This document shows positions 7,418 to 9,846 of a DNA stretch of 9,846 nt, one piece after another. The notes under the pieces are model-generated. The model did not search any database. It saw only the letters and a program-made list of their open reading frames with translations, and had not been told where the DNA came from. The translations under genes and the position numbers were made by a program. Source of the stretch: Actinomycetota bacterium (GTDB taxonomy: Bacteria > Actinomycetota > Actinomycetes > Nanopelagicales > Nanopelagicaceae); contig CANHRF010000029.1 in NCBI GenBank assembly GCA_947463335.1, forward strand, positions 1 to 9,846. The letters are read 5' to 3'. The stretch's first letter is position 1. Each line of letters opens with the position of its first letter.

Positions 7418-8134
7418 TTATTTTGCAGCGGGCAATCTCAATCGATAACCGACGCCGCGAACGGTGTGAATCAAAGGTGGATCAAATGAATCTACCTTTT
7501 TGCGCAGGTAAGAAATATAAGTCTCAACGATTCCGGCATCGCCTCTAAAGTCGTATTGCCAAACGTGATCTAAAATTTGAGCCTTTGAAACAACGCGGTC
7601 AGCGTTAATCAAGAGATAGCGGAGCAACTGAAATTCAGTAGGAGACATTTCCAATAAATGTCCGGCTCTATGTACTTCGTGAGTTGCCTCGTTTAACTCG
7701 AGATCTGCGAAACGAATTTTCTCGTCATCTGTATCAATTTCCACAACTCCGATACGTCGAAGAAGAGCACGTAAGCGTGCAACAAGTTCTTCCAAGCTAA
7801 ATGGCTTGGTCATGTAATCATCGCCACCAATTGTTAATCCGGCGACCTTGTCATCCATTCCATCTTTTGCAGTTAAAAACAGAACTCCAACATTTAAGCC
7901 TTCGCTACGTAATTGGCGACAGACTTCAAAACCATCAAGATCGGGCATCATCACATCAAGGACAACAGCGTGTGGCTTAAATTCTTCGGCAACAGTGAGC
8001 GCTTCAGCGCCGGTTGCTGCAGTGCGAACTTCAAAACCAACAAAGCGAAGGCTTGTGGAAATTAGGTCGCTGATGCTCTTTTCATCATCGACTACAAGAA
8101 TGCGGTGAGAAGTCTTACTTTCAAGGGTGGCCAT
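7418..8134 (-). CDS. OmpR/PhoB-family response regulator
   Basis: DNA-binding partner of the kinase encoded immediately downstream. The receiver domain (about residues 10-125) has the acidic pair Asp16/Asp17, phospho-acceptor Asp60 in VVLDVMMPDLDG, the switch residues Thr88 and Tyr107, and Lys110 in TKPFSLEEL. The C-terminal winged helix (about 140-235) shows SPTEFQLLRYLL, the recognition region ending VETYISYLRKKVD, and the closing wing HTVRGVGYRLR. Length (238) is normal. By motif resemblance it sits near the actinobacterial PhoP/TrcR group; the target genes are unknown. The ATG at 8134 is supported by a -10-like box 6 bases upstream. crgA lies 69 bases upstream on the same strand. Confidence 0.94.
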   Translation of the reverse strand: MATLESKTSHRILVVDDEKSISDLISTSLRFVGFEVRTAATGAEALTVAEEFKPHAVVLDVMMPDLDGFEVCRQLRSEGLNVGVLFLTAKDGMDDKVAGLTIGGDDYMTKPFSLEELVARLRALLRRIGVVEIDTDDEKIRFADLELNEATHEVHRAGHLLEMSPTEFQLLRYLLINADRVVSKAQILDHVWQYDFRGDAGIVETYISYLRKKVDSFDPPLIHTVRGVGYRLRLPAAK

Positions 8135-8140
8135 GGTTTG

Positions 8141-8146
8141 ACAATG
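8141..8146 (-). promoter_or_regulatory. Predicted -10 box of the response regulator gene (leaderless)
   Basis: CATTGT followed by six bases (CAAACC) and ATG. It is a one-base departure from TANNNT, placed as at the other leading genes. No clear -35. A purine run GGGAG 13 bases before the ATG is an alternative, distant ribosome site if the message is instead leadered from crgA. Confidence 0.45.
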
Positions 8147-8182
8147 CTCCCATGACCTGTGAGAACGCTGAGAATATGGTTA

Positions 8183-8198
8183 GTTATCGCCCAATAAC
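8183..8198. promoter_or_regulatory. Inverted repeat upstream of the response regulator gene
   Basis: GTTAT-N6-ATAAC, a perfect five-base inverted repeat between the crgA stop and the regulator promoter, centred about 56 bases upstream of the predicted transcription start. It could be an activator or autoregulation site. As an RNA hairpin it is AT-rich with no T-tract, so it is a poor terminator for crgA. It may be chance. Confidence 0.25.
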
Positions 8199-8203
8199 GC
8201 GTA

Positions 8204-8470
8204 CTAGCGCCATTTAGTCGCGAGGCTGAAGCCAACCCCGATAAAGCTAAAGCCGATAATCATGTTCCAAGCGCCGATATCTGGAATCGGGAAGCGAGTC
8301 TGAGTCACATAGAAGACCACAATCCAGAAGAGGCCGATCAAGAAATTAGCGACCATTACAGGGGCTAACCAGCGTGGGCTCTCAAGTGGGCCACTTGGCT
8401 GGGTTTCGTGAATTAACTCATCGTGAGCGTGCTGCTCTTGGACTTTCTTACGTAATTTCGACTTAGGCAT
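8204..8470 (-). CDS. crgA: Cell division protein CrgA
   Basis: Small integral membrane protein of the actinobacterial divisome, known in Mycobacterium and Streptomyces to interact with FtsZ-ring and peptidoglycan-synthesis proteins. The 88 residues start with the family's basic MPKSKLRKK tail. Two membrane helices follow, at about residues 36-55 and 68-84. The conserved GAWNMIIGFSFIGVGF segment opens the second helix, and the protein ends in the family's short Trp-containing tail. Divergent from trpG with a 67-base shared gap, and close to a PASTA kinase gene, as in mycobacteria. The ATG is supported by homology and by a TANNNT box 6 bases upstream. The regulator gene begins 69 bases downstream and could be read through from here. 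Confidence 0.92.
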   Translation of the reverse strand: MPKSKLRKKVQEQHAHDELIHETQPSGPLESPRWLAPVMVANFLIGLFWIVVFYVTQTRFPIPDIGAWNMIIGFSFIGVGFSLATKWR

Positions 8471-8476
8471 GGTTAA

Positions 8477-8482
8477 AGGTTA
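8477..8482 (-). promoter_or_regulatory. Predicted -10 box of crgA (leaderless)
   Basis: TAACCT followed by six bases (TTAACC) and ATG, a full match to TANNNT at the leaderless spacing. A weak -35-like TTTCCA is 17 bases upstream at 8500-8505. Confidence 0.6.
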
Positions 8483-8525
8483 CAGGCTAAATCGAATACT
8501 GGAAACATCGTCGCCGTCGCCCTGC

Positions 8526-8531
8526 CAGAAT
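8526..8531 (+). promoter_or_regulatory. Predicted -10 box of trpG/pabA (leaderless)
   Basis: CAGAAT followed by six bases (TAGGCC) and ATG. One base off TANNNT, but at the same spacing as the other leading genes; no Shine-Dalgarno sequence and no convincing -35 are present. Confidence 0.45.
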
Positions 8532-8537
8532 TAGGCC

Positions 8538-9167
8538 ATGGCCCGGATCCTTGTCGTCGATAACTACGACTCCTTTGTCTTTAACTTGGTGCAGTACTTA
8601 GGCCAACTTGGAGCTGAGTGCACCGTCAAACGTAATGATGAAGTCGCTGCAAGTGAAGCGAGTGATTATGACGGAGTCTTAATATCTCCTGGGCCCGGAA
8701 CCCCTGAAGCGGCCGGTATAAGTATTGAGATGATCAAATACTGCGCGGAAAAGAAGATCCCACTCTTTGGAGTTTGTTTAGGCCATCAAGCAATCGGTGT
8801 GGCTTTCGGTGCAACTGTTTCGCGCGCACCAGAACTTTTGCACGGCAAGACATCCCAAGTAGTTCACGAAGGTAAAGGCGTTTTACTTAACTTGCCTTCA
8901 CCATTTACCGCAACTCGCTATCACTCACTTGCAGTTGAACGAGAAACAGTTTCAAATGAACTGGAAATCACTGGCTCAACCGATTCTGGAGTTGTGATGT
9001 CGCTGCGCCATAAAACTTTGCCAATCGAAGGTGTGCAATTCCATCCCGAATCCGTTTTAACAGAACACGGACATCTCATGTTGGCAAACTGGTTGACGCA
9101 ATGTGGCGATAAAAGCGCGCTCGCTAAATCTGTAGGACTATCGCCAGTTGTAGGTCGTCGCTCTTAA
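8538..9167 (+). CDS. trpG: Anthranilate/aminodeoxychorismate synthase glutaminase subunit
   Basis: Class I glutamine amidotransferase that releases ammonia from glutamine for the chorismate-using partner TrpE (tryptophan) or PabB (folate). The 209 residues closely resemble the M. tuberculosis protein in the same locus. The N-terminus VVDNYDSFVFNLVQYLG and the oxyanion region SPGPGTPE are intact. The catalytic triad is Cys80 in GVCLGHQ, His169 and Glu171 in GVQFHPES. The substrate-side motifs HGKTS and TRYHSLAVE are present. No trpE or pabB lies in the window, so the partner cannot be decided; the crgA/pknB setting and a possible dual role make pabA an equally fair name. It converges with the PASTA kinase gene with a single base between stop codons. 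Confidence 0.94.
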   Translation: MARILVVDNYDSFVFNLVQYLGQLGAECTVKRNDEVAASEASDYDGVLISPGPGTPEAAGISIEMIKYCAEKKIPLFGVCLGHQAIGVAFGATVSRAPELLHGKTSQVVHEGKGVLLNLPSPFTATRYHSLAVERETVSNELEITGSTDSGVVMSLRHKTLPIEGVQFHPESVLTEHGHLMLANWLTQCGDKSALAKSVGLSPVVGRRS

Positions 9168-9168
9168 T

Positions 9169-9846
9169 TTACGGAGCTTTATTAATCGTAATTGTTACCG
9201 GCTTACCGATTGTTTGTGTTGTGCCGGCATCAGGTGCTTGGCGAATTACAACTCCGATCGCTTGTGCAGCGTCGTAATCATTAAATTCGCGAACCAAGAA
9301 CCCGGCTTGAATAAGTAAAGTCTTGGCTTGAATTGCTTCAACTCCAATTAAATTTGGAACTTCAATTTCGCCGCTCGCGATTGTTAGAACAACGCCTGTA
9401 CCAGCAGTGACTTTGGATCCCGCTTCTGGAGTAACAGTTAAAACGGTTCCCTGAACTTCATCAGATGGCGCAGCTTCAGTTCTAGCGATGACCAAACCAG
9501 CGGCAGCAAGTGCGGTGCGCGCATCGATCAGTGACATACCTACTAAACCATCAGGAACGATCGCATCTCCTGGACCATCAGAGATAGTCAGAGTGACCGC
9601 AGAACCCTTTGTAACTTGAGATGTAGCAAGTGGAATCTGGCTAGCTACGCGATCCTTTGGAATTCGTGGGTCGGGAGCGCGCTGAACTGTGATCGTGTAT
9701 CCAGGCAGTAAGGCGCGGGCTTCGGACTCAGTTAAGCCAACGACATTTGGAATTTCATTGCCTAGCGATGGAGTAGAACCGCCATTTAAGGAGAGACCAA
9801 CAATCGCTGCAATCGCGGTTGCGAAAATTGCGATGCCGGAAATTAT
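9169..9846 (-). CDS. pknB: PASTA-domain Ser/Thr protein kinase, C-terminal part (PknB-like)
   Basis: The open frame runs to the window edge and gives 225 C-terminal residues. It begins in a membrane helix (9787-9846, IISGIAIFATAIAAIVG). Three extracytoplasmic PASTA repeats follow, at about 9565-9759, 9367-9564 and 9172-9366, each with the family pattern: VP/IPNxxG near the start, then an A-rich helix, then SKVTAGTGVVLTI or its equivalent. The ATG at 9537 lies inside the second repeat and is not a start. PASTA domains bind peptidoglycan or muropeptides. The kinase domain would lie beyond 9846 and is not seen, so the kinase assignment rests on the TM-PASTA layout and on the crgA-trpG-pknB order known from mycobacteria. 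M. tuberculosis PknB has four PASTA repeats against three here. A PASTA penicillin-binding protein is a less likely alternative. Confidence 0.85.
   Translation of the reverse strand: MISGIAIFATAIAAIVGLSLNGGSTPSLGNEIPNVVGLTESEARALLPGYTITVQRAPDPRIPKDRVASQIPLATSQVTKGSAVTLTISDGPGDAIVPDGLVGMSLIDARTALAAAGLVIARTEAAPSDEVQGTVLTVTPEAGSKVTAGTGVVLTIASGEIEVPNLIGVEAIQAKTLLIQAGFLVREFNDYDAAQAIGVVIRQAPDAGTTQTIGKPVTITINKAP

Noticed and set aside
9160..9183. Hairpin terminator at the trpG/pknB junction
   Set aside because: The GCTC/GAGC stem is only four pairs with a ten-base loop, too weak to support a terminator call.
1..9846. Defence system, prophage, insertion sequence, CRISPR or intein
   Set aside because: All coding space is filled by conserved housekeeping families. 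No transposase, integrase, direct-repeat array or attachment site is visible, and the DnaB P-loop region is uninterrupted.

Overview
The window looks like a piece of chromosome from a streamlined, low-to-mid GC actinobacterium. The freshwater acI group (Nanopelagicales, such as Candidatus Planktophila) is my best guess. The reasons are actinobacterial protein families (FadE5-like acyl-CoA dehydrogenase, M. tuberculosis-type Dcd, CrgA, PASTA kinase), the gene order crgA-trpG-pknB known from actinobacterial origin regions, an estimated GC in the mid 40s, almost no intergenic DNA, and stop codons that are TAA or TAG in all 11 genes. The taxon is an inference. No mobile element, CRISPR array, tRNA, rRNA or phage gene was seen, and no stretch over 300 bases lacks a gene.

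Layout. Bases 2-1006 (+) hold the 3' three quarters of dnaB, the replicative helicase. It converges with an EamA-family drug/metabolite exporter (1009-1929, -), which follows a FadE5-like acyl-CoA dehydrogenase (1966-3792, -). Divergent from fadE5 runs dcd (3871-4449, +, dCTP deaminase/dUTPase), then lemA (4493-5044) and htpX (5051-5962). These converge on a two-component system read leftward: an OmpR-family regulator (7418-8134) followed directly by its sensor kinase (5966-7417). Upstream of the regulator on the same strand is crgA (8204-8470). Divergent from crgA is trpG/pabA (8538-9167, +), which converges on the 3' end of a PASTA Ser/Thr kinase gene (9169-9846, -) that runs off the window.

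How the genes fit together. dnaB and dcd serve DNA replication and pyrimidine dNTP supply. crgA and the PASTA kinase belong to the cell-division and peptidoglycan-control neighbourhood. lemA-htpX is a membrane protein quality-control pair, lying beside an envelope-type sensor/regulator pair. fadE5 and trpG are metabolic (fatty-acid beta-oxidation; folate/tryptophan).

The most striking signal is regulatory. All six genes that begin a transcription unit carry a [TC]ANNNT hexamer ending exactly 6 bases before the start codon. This is the geometry expected of a -10 box driving a leaderless mRNA. None of the three genes inside operons has it. Two unlinked genes, eamA and dcd, share an identical 13-base core promoter in the same phase. 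The protein-coding content itself is conserved, and I see no undescribed multi-gene system.
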